Positions 33,697-44,750 of a stretch of DNA of 64,000 bases are shown piece after piece. Source of the stretch: Botryosphaeria dothidea. Its lineage: Eukaryota; Ascomycota; Dothideomycetes; Botryosphaeriales; Botryosphaeriaceae. Below the pieces are notes generated by a model that worked only from the letters and a program-made list of their open reading frames with translations, searched no databases and was not told the origin of the DNA. Position 1 is the stretch's first letter, and every line of letters begins with the position of its first letter. The stretch is taken from contig WWBZ02000040.1 of NCBI GenBank assembly GCA_011503125.2, positions 744,001-808,000 of the forward strand. Reading direction: 5' to 3'. The translations under genes were made by a program, and so were the position numbers.

Positions 33697-35084
33697 TCAT
33701 CCAAAAATCACTTTATCGAACGTCTCAACGAACCCTTTGATCTCCTCCTCGGTGTTGTAGTGCACCATACTCACCCTGATGACGCCCTCAGGCCCCAGCT
33801 GCAGCACCTCGTCGCACAGCCGCTTCGAGTAGAAGTGGCCCCAGCGGAAGCCGTAGTCGGACACCTTCTCGACGGCCTCGACCACCTCGCGCGCGTTCTT
33901 GCCCTTCACGCCGAAGCTCACCGTCGGCACGCGCTTGGCCGGGTTGGCGTCGGTCTCGCCGAAGACGGTGATCTCGTCGCCCTTGGTGGCCAGGTAGTCG
34001 AGCAGGATTTTCTGGAGGTCGTGCTCGTGGGACGCGATGGCGTCGTTGATGCGCACCGCGGCGGAGAGATCGGGCCCGCCGAGGTAAGAGAGGATGACGG
34101 GGAGGGTTTGCGTGGATTCGTAGTTGGAGGCGGCGAGGCCGAGCTTGTCGGAGAGGGTCGCCGTCGGGTTGAAGTAGTGGCTGAGCGGCTTGACGAAGTC
34201 TTGGGCCGCGCGCGACGCGTACAGCATCGAGACGTGCGGGCCGTAGACTTTGTACCATGAGAAGCTGTAGAAATCGACGCCGAGCGCCTTGACATCGATG
34301 CGGCGGTGCGGGGCGTAGGCGACGCCGTCGACGCAGAAGTGGGCGCCGGGGATGGTGTGCACGGTGTCGGCGAGGGACTTGATGTCGTGGATGGTACCGA
34401 GGATGTTGGAGGCGTGCGTGCAGGTGACGAGCTTGGTCTTGGAGGATAGAAGAGGTTTGAGGGACTCGGGAGTGAGCTTAGGGTTGCTGGTGGGTGGGAC
34501 AGTCCACCACTTGAGGGTCAGGTTCTTCTCTTCCGCGATGGCGACCCAAGAGGCGATATTGGCTTCATGGTCGAGCTTAGAAACCACAAGCTCGTCCCCA
34601 GGAGAGAATTTCAGGGCAATTGAGAGGTTACGGAAGAGCTGAGTGGTTGATCCACCAATTACTGTAGTTTTGTCAATGCTAGCCCGTGTGCTGGAGTTTG
34701 ATGACCTGGCAGATTGATGATTGGAAAATCATGGAGAGGCTTGAAGTTTGGTATGGCGATTGGGGCAGTATGCAAAACATACCGACTTCATCATTTTCGG
34801 CGTTGATGTACTGGGCTCCAGCTACGAGGCCATCGCTGAAGTGCTTGGTGGAGGCAGCCCCCACAGGATAAGAAGCGCCTAGCTGAACATTGTTCGTGGA
34901 GAGATAGTCGGTGATGCTATAACACGATCAGCCTTGTCCTGTCCCGCTTCGCTTGCTCTTTTGCGTACGATTTGATGACATCGCCCAAGACCTGGCTTCC
35001 TCCGGCGTTGTCGAAGAAGACCTGCTTTTGGTTCAGGGCAGGGAACTTGGAGCGAGCGTTGGGAATGTCGAAAGTGGAAGCCAT
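33697..35084 (-). CDS. Class V aminotransferase (cysteine desulfurase-like), PLP enzyme
   Basis: Fold-type I PLP enzyme of 404 residues. Exons 35084-34969, 34916-34783 and 34661-33697. N-terminus FPALNQKQVFFDNAGGSQV is the family hallmark. Further blocks: SKLDHEANIASW (His stacking on the cofactor), THASNILGTIHD, FCVDGVAYAPHRRIDV (Asp binding the pyridine nitrogen), and SFSWYKVYGPH, where the Lys is the predicted Schiff-base residue. There is no mobile-loop catalytic Cys that I can recognise, so true desulfurase activity is doubtful; isopenicillin-epimerase-like or selenocysteine-lyase-like relatives are possible. From about 34400 down to 33780 almost every third codon position is G or C, unlike exons 1 and 2. 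Confidence 0.88.
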
Positions 35085-35644
35085 GATGGAAGGCAGATGC
35101 AGATGCTGAAAAAGGGCTGGGGTGGTCACAGTTGAAGTTATGGAGATGAGCTCGGCATCACTTGAATGACGACCGAGATATGTCCCACCTTCCGCAATCT
35201 CTCAAGTGCGGGGCAGTCGGATAAAAAGTGGGATCAGAGCAAACAAGGCCAGCTTGGCAGGGCGCAGGGCACAGCAAACATGTCAAGTCAGCATGCTTAG
35301 GGCCACGATGAGCTGCGCAACCAGCCTGATATCGAGTCAAAGCCAACCAAAATGCCGGAGCGTCTTCTCGCCCTCCAACACGAAACCTTCAAAACTCATG
35401 CAAGCTAGCGCGGCAAGAATTGGAAGAGCCGTCTGCCAGGAATAGAAGATCCATACCCAGCGAAGTGTGTTGCAAGCAAATTCAGCGCAAATGACTTGAG
35501 AAGGTGGTTTGATGGAGGAAGTCAAGGTGGTGAAGCATTGGGACAAGCGCGTGGCAGGTACCCGGATGGTGGTCCAAGCGCGGCTGCGCGCACCAGCCAA
35601 GGGGACGCGTCTCCCGCGCTCAGCGTCATCGCACCCATGCAACC
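35085..35644. other. Divergent promoter region, aminotransferase / gamma-tubulin complex gene
   Basis: 560 bp between divergent starts. An ACGCGT motif lies just before the GCP start. No gene supported. Confidence 0.6.
35605..35610. promoter_or_regulatory. ACGCGT (MluI cell-cycle-box-like) motif
   Basis: Single ACGCGT 35-40 bp upstream of the ATG of the gamma-tubulin complex gene. MBF-type factors bind this hexamer in yeasts. One copy in GC-rich DNA may be chance. Confidence 0.3.
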
Positions 35645-38600
35645 ATGGACATAGACATCGAAGAGCACAACGATGCCTTCGCCGCTCGTGATCTGTGGCG
35701 GCCCTCGCGCTTTGTTCTCCCAGACCTGCAAGCCGCCGCCACCCTCTTCCCCGACCTGGAGCTAGACAGTGAGTCCTCTCACCCTAACGCGTTGCGCGAC
35801 TGACCCCATACGCCAAAGTCAACCAAATAAAAATCGACAACCCGTATGCCCCCACGAAAAGCCTTGAGCATGATTTGCGCCTGCCCGACCTTGAAACCTT
35901 TCAATTCGGCCCTGTAGAGGATTTCGACTCGCTCCAAGACTCCACCGTATCCGCCGTCCCCACCCAACAAGCCCCAGAAAGCGAAGCTGCCGACAATGAC
36001 ACATGGAAGGAGCCGGCGGATCTGGGGCTGGCCAGAGAGCATGTCAGGTTTCATACCTGGGAGGCTTTTGAGAAGCCAGGCTTCCAGGAACCCAGGTATG
36101 CTTACATCGCTGAAGCAGGGCCCGACGCTTTTGATGCCGCCCTAGTTCGGATGCAGCACATGGACCCCGCCAAACAAGCCGGCAGGATTGTAAGGGCTGA
36201 TATACTGCTCGGTTCACTGTTCAATCTGGGCCTTGGCCGGTCATCAGTGCTGTTCCGGTACGAGCATGTGCGAAACACCTTTGCTCAGGCCATCCATGAT
36301 GCCAGGATGTCTGGCTTCTCTCTTCAATCGGCCCAAGCTCTGATCAACGATTTTATCCGTGGCGGCTCCGCTTTCCGCGTGCTCCGTAACTTTGCCGAAC
36401 GCATATACGGCTCTGACAACACCTTTGCCTCGCAGGTTGCCCTGGCCAACGCCGTTGGGACAATTGTCTCCGCCATGGAGAACCATTTGGGAACCCAAAG
36501 GGACTCGATTTCAAGCCTGCTACAGCTCCAGAATCTGTTTCAGAGACCTCACCAGATTCTGTTGAAAGTTGCTGATGTGGTTGAAGTTGTGAAGTCTCTG
36601 CGCACAAATGAAGACTTGATTACCACGCTGTACATACATGTACAAGATATGGAGCAAGAAGACATTTGGCTGCGCTCTGTCTTCTTGGAGATCCTCAAGA
36701 GCGTCAGTAATCCCTGGCTTGAATTTGCTGCCGAATGGGCAGGTCTTCGCAGGGGCTTTAAGGCTGGATTCACAAAGGAGGACACAAGACATACCTTTGT
36801 CGGCATTGAAGAACAACCAGAAGATCACAACGAAAGTCGTCCACCTCCAGAGCACTTTTATAGGCCGGAGAACATGCCAAGATTCGTTCCTGAAGAGGAC
36901 GGCCAAACTCTCTTTGAGACTGGCAAAAGTCTCCGTTTCCTGGAAGCCCATCATCCAAATCACCCTCTATGCGCTCCATATACGGTAGGTGTGCAAGCTC
37001 CATCTCTTGACTGGAAATTTGGATGGGAAGACATGGAAAGCATCGCAGCCAAAGCAAGAGAGTACGAGAAGAGTTTGGTCGATGCCATACGAAAATATAA
37101 ACACACTTCGGCAGATGGGGACTCGATGACAAGACGTTCCTCTGGTGCAGGAGTGAGCGCTGAGACTGCAGTGGAATCGGCAAATTATGAGCAAAACATC
37201 TCCGACACAGTCGAGCTCTTTGACCAAGTTCCCTCCAATGAAGAGAGTACCCTGGCTACTACTCTGCACTCGCTGGTACTCTCATACATCTCAATCAGAG
37301 ACCAGGACAGCGAATATGCCTACACATTTGCCCCACCAATAGCTCTTACTCCATCTCTCTCCTTGACACCGCTGTTCCTTGCACAAGCTCGTCTTGTAAA
37401 CGCAACAACGCTCCGGCTCTTCTTTCGACATCACAACTTAAGGCTTCACTTCTCTGTCCAGAGGCAATATCAGCTTCTCGGTGACGGGATGTTCATGTAT
37501 CGGCTGACATCATCACTGTTCAACCCCGAATTGGAAACGGCAGAACGCCGAAGAGGCACTGTACGAACAGGCGCGCCCATGGGATTGAAACTGGGTTCAC
37601 GGTCAACTTGGCCGCCAGCAAGCTCTGAACTGCGGCTCGCTCTGATGGGAATCCTCAGCGAAAGCTACCACTCGTCACAACTATATCATTCAACGAAGAA
37701 CCATGCTTCGTCCAAACGGCAAGACAGACGGCTCAGAGAAACACCGGACCTCCCGGGAAACCTCAGCTTCTCCATACGCCTCCTCTCAAACGAAGAGATC
37801 GAGAAATGCATGGACCCGAATTCACTGTACGCACTGGACTTCCTCCGCCTGCAGTACACGCCTCCTCCGCCACTCAACCTCGTCATGACCACCTCGGCCC
37901 TCGACAAGTACGACCAGTGCTTCCGCCTCCTCCTCCGCATCACGCGCATGCTCTTCATCGTCAACCACCAGCTCCCGCGACATGGCCTGCCCGGCGTGTG
38001 GGAGACCAAGTCGTTCCGCAACGAGGCGCACCACTTCGTCGGCGCCGTGGCGTCGTACTTCTTCGACTCGGGCATCGGCGAGACGTGGCAGGCCTTCGAG
38101 CACGCGCTCGACGGTCTCGAGCGGCGCATGCGCGCCGAGGACGACGATGGCAGCGCGTTCGGCACGCTCGTCACCGAGGGACTCGAGAGCGTGCGCCTGG
38201 CGCACGAGGAGTGTCTCGATCGTGTCATGTTCGCGCTGCTGCTACGCAGGCGCCAGCAGCAGGTCATGAAGCTGCTCGAGGAGATCTTCGAGACGGTCCT
38301 GGCGTTTGCGAAGCGCGCGAATGACTACGCCGCCGCCAACGCGAGCAGTGGTGGCGCGGAGGTGGTAGAGGAGGAGGCGGCGCAGTCGCAGCAGGGGCGT
38401 CAACGCGTCATCGGTGCGGATGAGGCGCGGGAGATTAGGGAGATGTACATGCTGTTCAGGAGCAAGGTCAACGTCTTCATAACCGTGTGTCGCGGCTTGT
38501 CTGGGAAGCGTGGCGGGTATGCAGGGAGCAAGAGGGCTGGAGGAAACCTGTTTGCTGCCACCGCTGCGGAGAAGGGTGGGGGCTTGGGGAGGGCGGCGGG

Positions 38601-38712
38601 TGAGGAGGATAACACGAGTGATAGGCTGCTGTTGAAGCTGGAGATGAATGGGTACTACAGCGCGCCCGTGGCTACGGATTTGGTGATTGAGGGCCCAAGT
38701 GCTCGCAGCTAG
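35645..38712 (+). CDS. Gamma-tubulin complex component (Spc97/Spc98 family, GCP4-6-like)
   Basis: Microtubule-nucleation subunit at spindle pole bodies and septa. Exons 35645-35768 and 35819-38712; 3018 nt, 1005 residues; the splice joins FPDLELD to INQIKIDNPYAPTKS. GRIP1-like N-terminal helical blocks cover about 155-330 (VRADILLGSLFNLGLGRSSV, SLQSAQALINDFIRGGSAF, LLQLQNLFQRPHQIL). GRIP2 covers roughly 520-960 (LRLHFSVQRQYQLLGDGMFM, then FLRLQYTPPPPLNLV, LLLRITRMLFIVNHQLPRHG, RNEAHHFVGAVASYFFDSGI, then WQAFEHALDGLERRM). Length and the divergent N-terminus favour a GCP5/GCP6 (Alp16)-type noncore subunit over the core GCP2/GCP3, but I cannot fix the paralogue. Codon usage changes abruptly near 37840: downstream to about 38330 third positions are nearly all G/C. 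Confidence 0.82.
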
Positions 38713-40716
38713 TGCTTGTAGATGTATTACGACCTTGGCTATGATATGTAGAATTGCGATTTGCGTAGTGCGACTTCGGAAATGGGGTTTGGTGTTCGAA
38801 TGGGCCGGGGAGGCTATGTACAGCCCATGTTGTGAGGTGTGGAAATGAGCAGAATTTCCCCATTGCCTCTTTTGGGATTCTAGTACACTCCCATTCTGGC
38901 TACGATGCGCGTTCCGCATGCTCCGGATCGGCAGTGCACTTCTAGGTCTCTGGCCCGTTCTGCGTTTCGACTTTCTCACTGACGCTGTTTGTTTTCTCAG
39001 ACACGACTCAAGTGCATGTTCTTCGTCATCTCTTGTTCACGAGACCGGGCGTGAGGTTGCCCTGCCACACAAGCACGCGTATGCGTGAGAAGGTTTCCCC
39101 ACAGCGCCTTGCTGCTCTCTCGTCCTGCCAGCACATCGCGACGCTTGCGAAAGATGATGTCGTATGCCTCTCGTAGCTGCAGAGCGGCCGCAGCCAGTCA
39201 AGCCAGCCTGACCTACGCAATGATGCGATGTCCGCCACGATCGACCCACCCCGCCCAACCACACACGCCCACTAAAAGTCGAGCATCCGACTCGGTCAGC
39301 GCGCATCCGAAACGGGGGTTGAGGGGAGCTACGACGACGACGACGACGACGACGCTGCTTCAGCCCCTCACGTCGCAGCAAGCCTCTGTTATTGCACGGT
39401 TGTTTACGAATGCCTTTGTCTCAATTAGGATTCAGACACGGGGAACTGTGTAGGACGAGAAGGCTTCGCAGGCTAAGCAAGGCGCTACGGACAGAGACTA
39501 CTGCCGGCTCTTCGCGGATGACGTGTATACCCGCCCAGGGCTGTGGCGTTGGCGCTGGTTTTTCATAGTCGTTGTAGCTCTCATCACTCCGAACGTTAGC
39601 AGAAGAAGAAAAAACGTAGTCCGGCAACGGGTTTAAGGACAAGCGGTAAGCTCCCCGGCCGAACGTAGATGTGGGCTATCTGGAAATGCGCTAGAAACAG
39701 TGCCACGCCATGCATGGCGCCACACACGCGCGGGCGCACGCGGAAGGAGGAAGGGGGGAGAGCTTCAGTCACCGTTCTTTCAGGTACCTTGCTGTTGGAG
39801 GCCGTGTTTGGGAAGAGAGGGGCAATTGCGGCCCATAGCATGGTCTTTATCAAAAGTAAAAAAGCGGGGTGGCTTGTTTGTCGGGAACATGTTCTCGGGG
39901 ATACATATGGGAAGCAGAGGCGCACGCACGCCGGGCGTGCTCGTGCTCGGGGAAAGGATAGAGCTCTAGAACTCAAGGGATCCCCAACAATCGCGCCTAT
40001 GCAAGACCGTTATCAAACAAAAAGGGAGCAGCAGTGAAAAAGGTGAATCAGGAGGCGGCAGCTAAATTTAAAAATAGCTGACCGCTAGGCAATGCATCCG
40101 TCTACTAGTTCTCGTGACATTAAGTGCTATCTGTATATACATGCGAACAATCTTGTCGTCCGCGCGAGGAGCGTTGATACTTTTTTCATCCCATTCGCTA
40201 CTCGCTACTGTGAAAGAGGAATGAAAGATGCCCCATAGCTATGCCATCATTGTGCATATTTGCGCTGTGGCTGAAGAACCTTCATGGGCGGTTGCTCTTT
40301 GAAACGAGGCTTACGCGGCCTTCCGATCCCCCAAAAACGCCACACCCAACTCGTGAACTCCGTGAAAAAAAAAGCCGTAACAGGCAAAATCGTGCCCTTA
40401 CATACAAACGTACTTACCTATTGCGACCAAATGCATCGTCGCGGACGAAACGTTGAAATAAGAAAAGAACAAATATGCATGAAACTAAGTCGTCAATTGT
40501 TTTCGTCAATTGCAGAGTTGTCCTCGAGACATATCATATACGGCCTCCTTTGTCGCCGGCTATCTCTTTCTTGCCGGAGTGCTGATGCGCGTTCTCCGAT
40601 TTAGACCCAAGAACGATGAAGGGAAATGAATTTTCAGATTACCGCCGTTGCCCATGAGGGAGCCGTTGAACGCCTGGGATAACACCGTACGGCAATGGTT
40701 ACCGATGGGTGAAAGT
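38713..40716. other. 2-kb convergent intergenic region
   Basis: Between the 3' ends of the GCP gene (+) and an unknown membrane-protein gene (-). Unusually long for a convergent gap. It contains an (ACG)8 microsatellite. Open frames near 39000-40030 lack domains. No RNA gene recognised. Confidence 0.55.
39331..39354. repeat. Trinucleotide microsatellite (ACG)8
   Basis: Eight uninterrupted ACG units in noncoding sequence; likely length-polymorphic. Confidence 0.95.
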
Positions 40717-42873
40717 TTAGTTCTTCCGGTCGCGGTCCAGACCGATAGAATCATTGGTCTCAGCCTCCGGTGGGTCCCTCAGGGTGTCGAGGCTAGGACG
40801 AGGAGAGACATCCGGAATACTGCTCTCAGGTGTGAAGACAGTGGTGACGGAGGGTGTGTACTCGCGGAAGCCATCAACGACAATGTCACTGCTGTCGGCG
40901 TCCTCCTCGTACGCAGGCGGTGCATCGTCCGTATCTACACTGCCAAGCTCTGACTTGTACGACGGAAGACTGCTAGTACGGGACATGGCGTGCGGTGGAG
41001 CCGGAGCATACATGCCGTGAGTGGTGTGGTGAGCATGGGGCTGAGGAATCGGCTGCATATGCGGGCTTGGGTAAGGTTGCATATGAGCATGGGCTTGAAC
41101 GTGAGGATGAGGATGGCGGCTGGCACAAGGGCAGGTCGAAGGGCCTGTAGAAGCCGGCGAAGACCTGCCCTGTTCGGCTTGAACGATGTCATGCGCGAGC
41201 TCATGAGCAGTCCGCAGGTTTCTAATTTCCTCCTGCATGGCTTCCTCGAGTCTCTCTTCCTGATCCAAGATCAACGCACGCTTTTCTTCGTAATCTTCCT
41301 TGCGGTCCCAGTCATCCTTGCCTCCGCTCCACCATTGCTTCCAGGCATGACGGCGGGCAAGACGGCGGTACTGCCTGGCGGTGCGGCGCTCTTCACGAGT
41401 AGCACGACGCTCGGTGCGTTGACGGAGAGTGCAGCAGTTGCGACAGATAAAACTGAAGATGCAGGCCAGTCCGGTAAGGGAGGCGAAGGTCATGAGAACA
41501 GCGTGCAGAGGGCGAGGTCCGTGGCCATGGTGAGGTGGTGGGGGAGGCGGACCCATGTGACCGTCTGGGCCACCGAACGGAGGCGGTGGCGGTGGCGGCG
41601 GGGGCATACCAAAGGGAGGCGGTGGAGGAGGCGGAGGCGGTCCATAGCCTTCGGGGTGGTCGAAAGGAGGAGGTCCAGGCGGATGGTGCTCGAAAGGAGG
41701 ACCAGGTGGGTGGTGGTCGAACTGATGGTGGGATGGAGGACCGTGAGCGGCTTCGGCATGAATTTCAGCGAAAGACTGTTCCGGACGACCGTGGTATGGA
41801 GGGAAGCGAGAGCCGTGCATGCTGCCGTCGTGATGGTGGTGAGGGCCGGGACTGAGATGGACGTAGATTATCCTGACAGCACCGTGCGCCTTATGGAGAA
41901 AAGCCTTAAAAATGCACGAAATGTTGTCGCAGGTCTGCAGTTCGTCCTTCAGCGAGTGTGCGTGCTCTCTCATATGAGCATGGATGATTTTCTTCTGATG
42001 GCGGATGCGCTCCTGGATCTCCTTCTCCTCGGACTCGAGCTGGCGGAGAAGCTCAATCTCGTCCTCAATGGAAGAGCTCTGGTGGAAGAAGCCCTCGGGA
42101 AGATCGTCGAAGTCGACGGGGACCAGCCTGAGGCCTGCAGGCGGATTGCGCCAGCTCTCACCGTCCAGAGAATCGGGGAGAGTGATGGGGTTGGTAGCAA
42201 GCCTGAGGAGCTCGACCTTGCGAGCAGCCTGCTTGAAGGAGACGGTAAAACCGGCAGAGTCCACAACGGACTTGTGGTCGACCTTCTTGATGTTGATCGT
42301 CAGGACTTGAGCGACATCGCTTCCGTACTCGCTCTCGTTGGATTCCGGAAGAGATTCAAACAGACAGGCAGTTTCCCAGGAGAGGTCGAGGTCGTGGTCA
42401 GGCTCATGTTCGGAAGTGGCCTTGTTTGAGCTCGAGATAGAACCATTACCATCGGCGCGGAAGCCATTCCACTCCTGGATCAGCTGCTGGCCATTAAGAG
42501 TGATGTTTGCTTCACCACACGGCTGGTCTGAGGGGAAGACTTGGAAGTCGAAAACCTGAGGAAGGAATTAGCTTGGGGTAGGCGCGAGCTTAAGAACGGC
42601 GAGCGTACGAGAGATTCGTCATCGTCAGCGCCAAGGCAGCCTTGGCAAGGGATAGAAAAGGTTGCCTGGGCGTTCTGAGCATCTAGCGGTCATGAGCGAC
42701 ACGGTCTTGAGAAGCGAGTTGAGCACGAGGAGCATACCGAGCTCGAGCACCAGCGGCTTCACGTCATCGAGAGCCTGGGAGCGGCCTTGGGAGCGGCGGA
42801 TGGAGGGCGGGAGTACGGCGGCTGCGGCGAGGGTCGGCAGCAGAGCGAAAGCTTGCTTGAGCGAAGCGCGCAT
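40717..42873 (-). CDS. Type I membrane protein of unknown function with polyproline stalk and PPxY motif
   Basis: Three exons, 42873-42738, 42640-42609 and 42555-40717; 668 residues. Not a family I recognise. N-terminus is a signal peptide (basic n-region, AFALLPTLAAAAVL core). Then comes a Cys-containing domain (joined as ELGCLGADDDESLVFDF, then PCGEANITLNGQQL), a heptad-like helix (SIEDEIELLRQLESEEKEIQ, about 220-260), and a His/Pro-rich stalk with runs of eight to nine prolines (about 310-400). One transmembrane helix follows at about 406-428 (VLMTFASLTGLACIFSFIC). The tail is basic just after the membrane (RQRTERRATREERRTARQYR), then His/Pro-rich and finally acidic with PPAY at about 602-605, a consensus PPxY ligand for WW domains such as those of Rsp5/NEDD4 ubiquitin ligases. 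Orientation (stalk lumenal or extracellular, tail cytosolic) follows from the signal peptide and positive-inside rule. Function unknown. Confidence 0.8.
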
Positions 42874-43699
42874 TGCAGAAGGGAGGATATCCCCGCGCGA
42901 TAGGGAGCTGTTGCCGGCACGGGGGAAAAGGCAGGACTAAGGCTCAAACAACGACGAGAACAAACAACACAGCAGCAGTAGCACAGCGACGGGCCAAAGT
43001 GGAGCTGGCGGAGGGAGCGGACAGTCAAGCAGGCAGCAGGATTCACGGGGTAGGGCTGTGACTTTTAACGCCAGATGCCGCGTCAGCCTCGGGGGCGAGG
43101 CGCTGTTGCGAGAGGCACTTGGGCGCTCGGGCCACGGCGCTGCGAGCACGCCCGGCCAGACGATGCGACGGATGCCACCCGGCGTGCGAAGCGCTGCGGA
43201 GATGGGCCCTCGTTCAAGCCTCGCGTGCGCCGACGCTTTGTCCCTGCAGGAGCGCAGAGCAGAGTCGCCAGAGTCAGAGCCAGAGCCAGAGCCCTGGCGC
43301 TGGACCGTCGCTCACTGCTGCTGCAGGGCGATGAGCGAGCAGCAGTGCGCCAATGGGACCACGGAAATAGCGCGCCGATAGGCCCCCCGATTCACGTGAG
43401 AACCTAAACTGCAGCCGCCCGGCAGCTCGAGGCCCGGAGTTTCCGTCGGACCGTCCGTCCTGCCGGCACATCATCGGTTTCCACCGGCGCCAAGAACCGA
43501 GCGAGCTGTGACGCGGGCGTGCTGCTTGGATCCATGTTGTGTGTTCTGGCAGCCAACCACCTCGACATCCTCCCTCCGCACGCCAGCACGCGCTGCCACT
43601 CGCATTCGAAACATCCGCAATCGGCCTTCATAGCCGCCGCTTCGCACGCCATACCCGTCTGAAACGCCCTTCCGCGCTCCGCAACCACCCCCCCAAGCA
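42874..43699. other. Divergent promoter region, unknown membrane protein / LSm4
   Basis: 826 bp, very GC-rich. Contains a CAGAGC-like repeat near 43270-43293 and a TCACGTGA palindrome at 43392. No gene supported. Confidence 0.6.
43392..43399. promoter_or_regulatory. TCACGTGA palindrome (E-box, Cbf1-type)
   Basis: Perfect 8-bp palindrome, 301-308 bp upstream of the LSm4 start and about 520 bp from the divergent start. bHLH factors of the Cbf1 class bind this sequence in fungi. Occupancy here is inferred. Confidence 0.4.
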
Positions 43700-44217
43700 A
43701 TGGTGAGCCAACCCCTCCGTCGCCAGCACCTCCGAGCTTGCTATTGAATGACGTGGACATGCAGGCGCTGACTTTACGTCTACAAGCTGCCCCTAGGCCT
43801 TCTCAATGCCGCACAAGGCCATCCTATGCTCGTTGAGCTGAAGAACGGCGAGACGCTAAACGGTCATCTGGTCAATTGCGACAACTGGATGAACCTGACT
43901 CTGAAGGAGGTCGTGCAGACGAGTCCGGATGGCGACCGCTTCTGGAGATTACCCGAGGTCTACATCCGCGGTAACAACGTACGCAATATGCTGTCCGACC
44001 ACATCCTGAGCCATTGCTGACTCGGACACAGATCAAGTACCTGCGCGTGCCCGACGAGATCATCGACTTAGTTAAGGAGCAGCAGCAGCGCGACCAGGCC
44101 AACCGCGGTGGCCGCGGTGGCAGCCACCAGCGTGGAGACCATAGTGGACGTGGGGACAGGGGTCGTGGAATGGGTCGTGGCGGCCGTGGTGGCCGTGGTC
44201 GCGGTCGGGGCGCATGA
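43700..44217 (+). CDS. LSM4: U6 snRNA-associated Sm-like protein LSm4
   Basis: Subunit of the Lsm1-7 (mRNA decay) and Lsm2-8 (U6 snRNP) rings. Exons 43700-43702 (ATG alone), 43787-43978 and 44032-44217; 126 residues. The intron after ATG starts GTGAGC, has a CTGAC branch site at 43768-43772 and ends ACAAG. It restores the canonical N-terminus [20 protein letters not shown]. Sm1 motif [20 protein letters not shown] and Sm2 motif [16 protein letters not shown] are both intact. The C-terminal tail is RGG/RG-rich (about 40 residues), as in LSm4 of other eukaryotes, where it supports P-body assembly and is arginine-methylated. The internal ATG at 43826 would lose the first 13 conserved residues and is not the start. 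Confidence 0.95.
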
Positions 44218-44750
44218 GTATCACAGGGCTGATTAGAGAAGGGACATCTCCGAACAACTCTCGGCAAAGAAGGCGCTGGGAAGCATGAAACTCAAAGGAT
44301 GACACGTGCTATGGCGATGATGTGAACCACTGGCACGCCAGTGCTGGGACAGGCTGGCCTTGCAAGGTCTGGGTGGGCATGAGAAGAGGCGTGGAAAACA
44401 CGTAGACACGCACACACTATTGATACAGGCTTGAACTTTGGCTAGCATCATGGGAGCATCAGGGCAAAAGGAAAATCAAAAGACATTTCGGCGCATATGG
44501 TCGAGTTGCTCGGGTCGATATGGAGTTTGCAATATACCGCGGTGCACCTTGCTTTGTGCTCCATTTACATGAATCAAGTGACCATGACTGTCAACTGCTG
44601 TGTTTCTTCTACTTCGAGAACCGCGCTCTGTGTGGTGATGGTTGATTTAGAGGTGATCGCAGAAAGCTTGTGCTTGCGGGCGGACAGCTTCCGCGCTTCG
44701 TTCCGCAAACTCCAAACTTCGCAGCAACAACACCGTCAACCACTTCCCCA
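44218..44750. other. Intergenic, LSm4 3' side and PPR gene promoter
   Basis: 533 bp. Contains a near-perfect palindrome at 44328-44343 (CACTGGC, two bases, GCCAGTG), about 110 bp past the LSm4 stop, possibly in the 3' UTR. Confidence 0.6.
44328..44343. repeat. Inverted repeat with 7-bp arms downstream of LSm4
   Basis: CACTGGC at 44328-44334 and GCCAGTG at 44337-44343 are separated by two bases, too short a loop for a hairpin to close fully. More likely a dimer-type DNA site or chance. Confidence 0.5.

Noticed and set aside
33760..34295. Overlapping frames on both strands in the aminotransferase
   Set aside because: Caused by GC-ending codons of the real minus-strand gene.
40990..42429. 479-residue open frame antisense to the unknown membrane protein
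   Set aside because: Mirror of the Pro/His-rich codons; Arg/Trp-rich low complexity. The minus-strand gene has signal peptide, TM helix and introns that close in frame.
44670..44750. Extension of the PPR protein to 44670
   Set aside because: Begins with GTG; the ATG at 44751 starts a good mitochondrial presequence.
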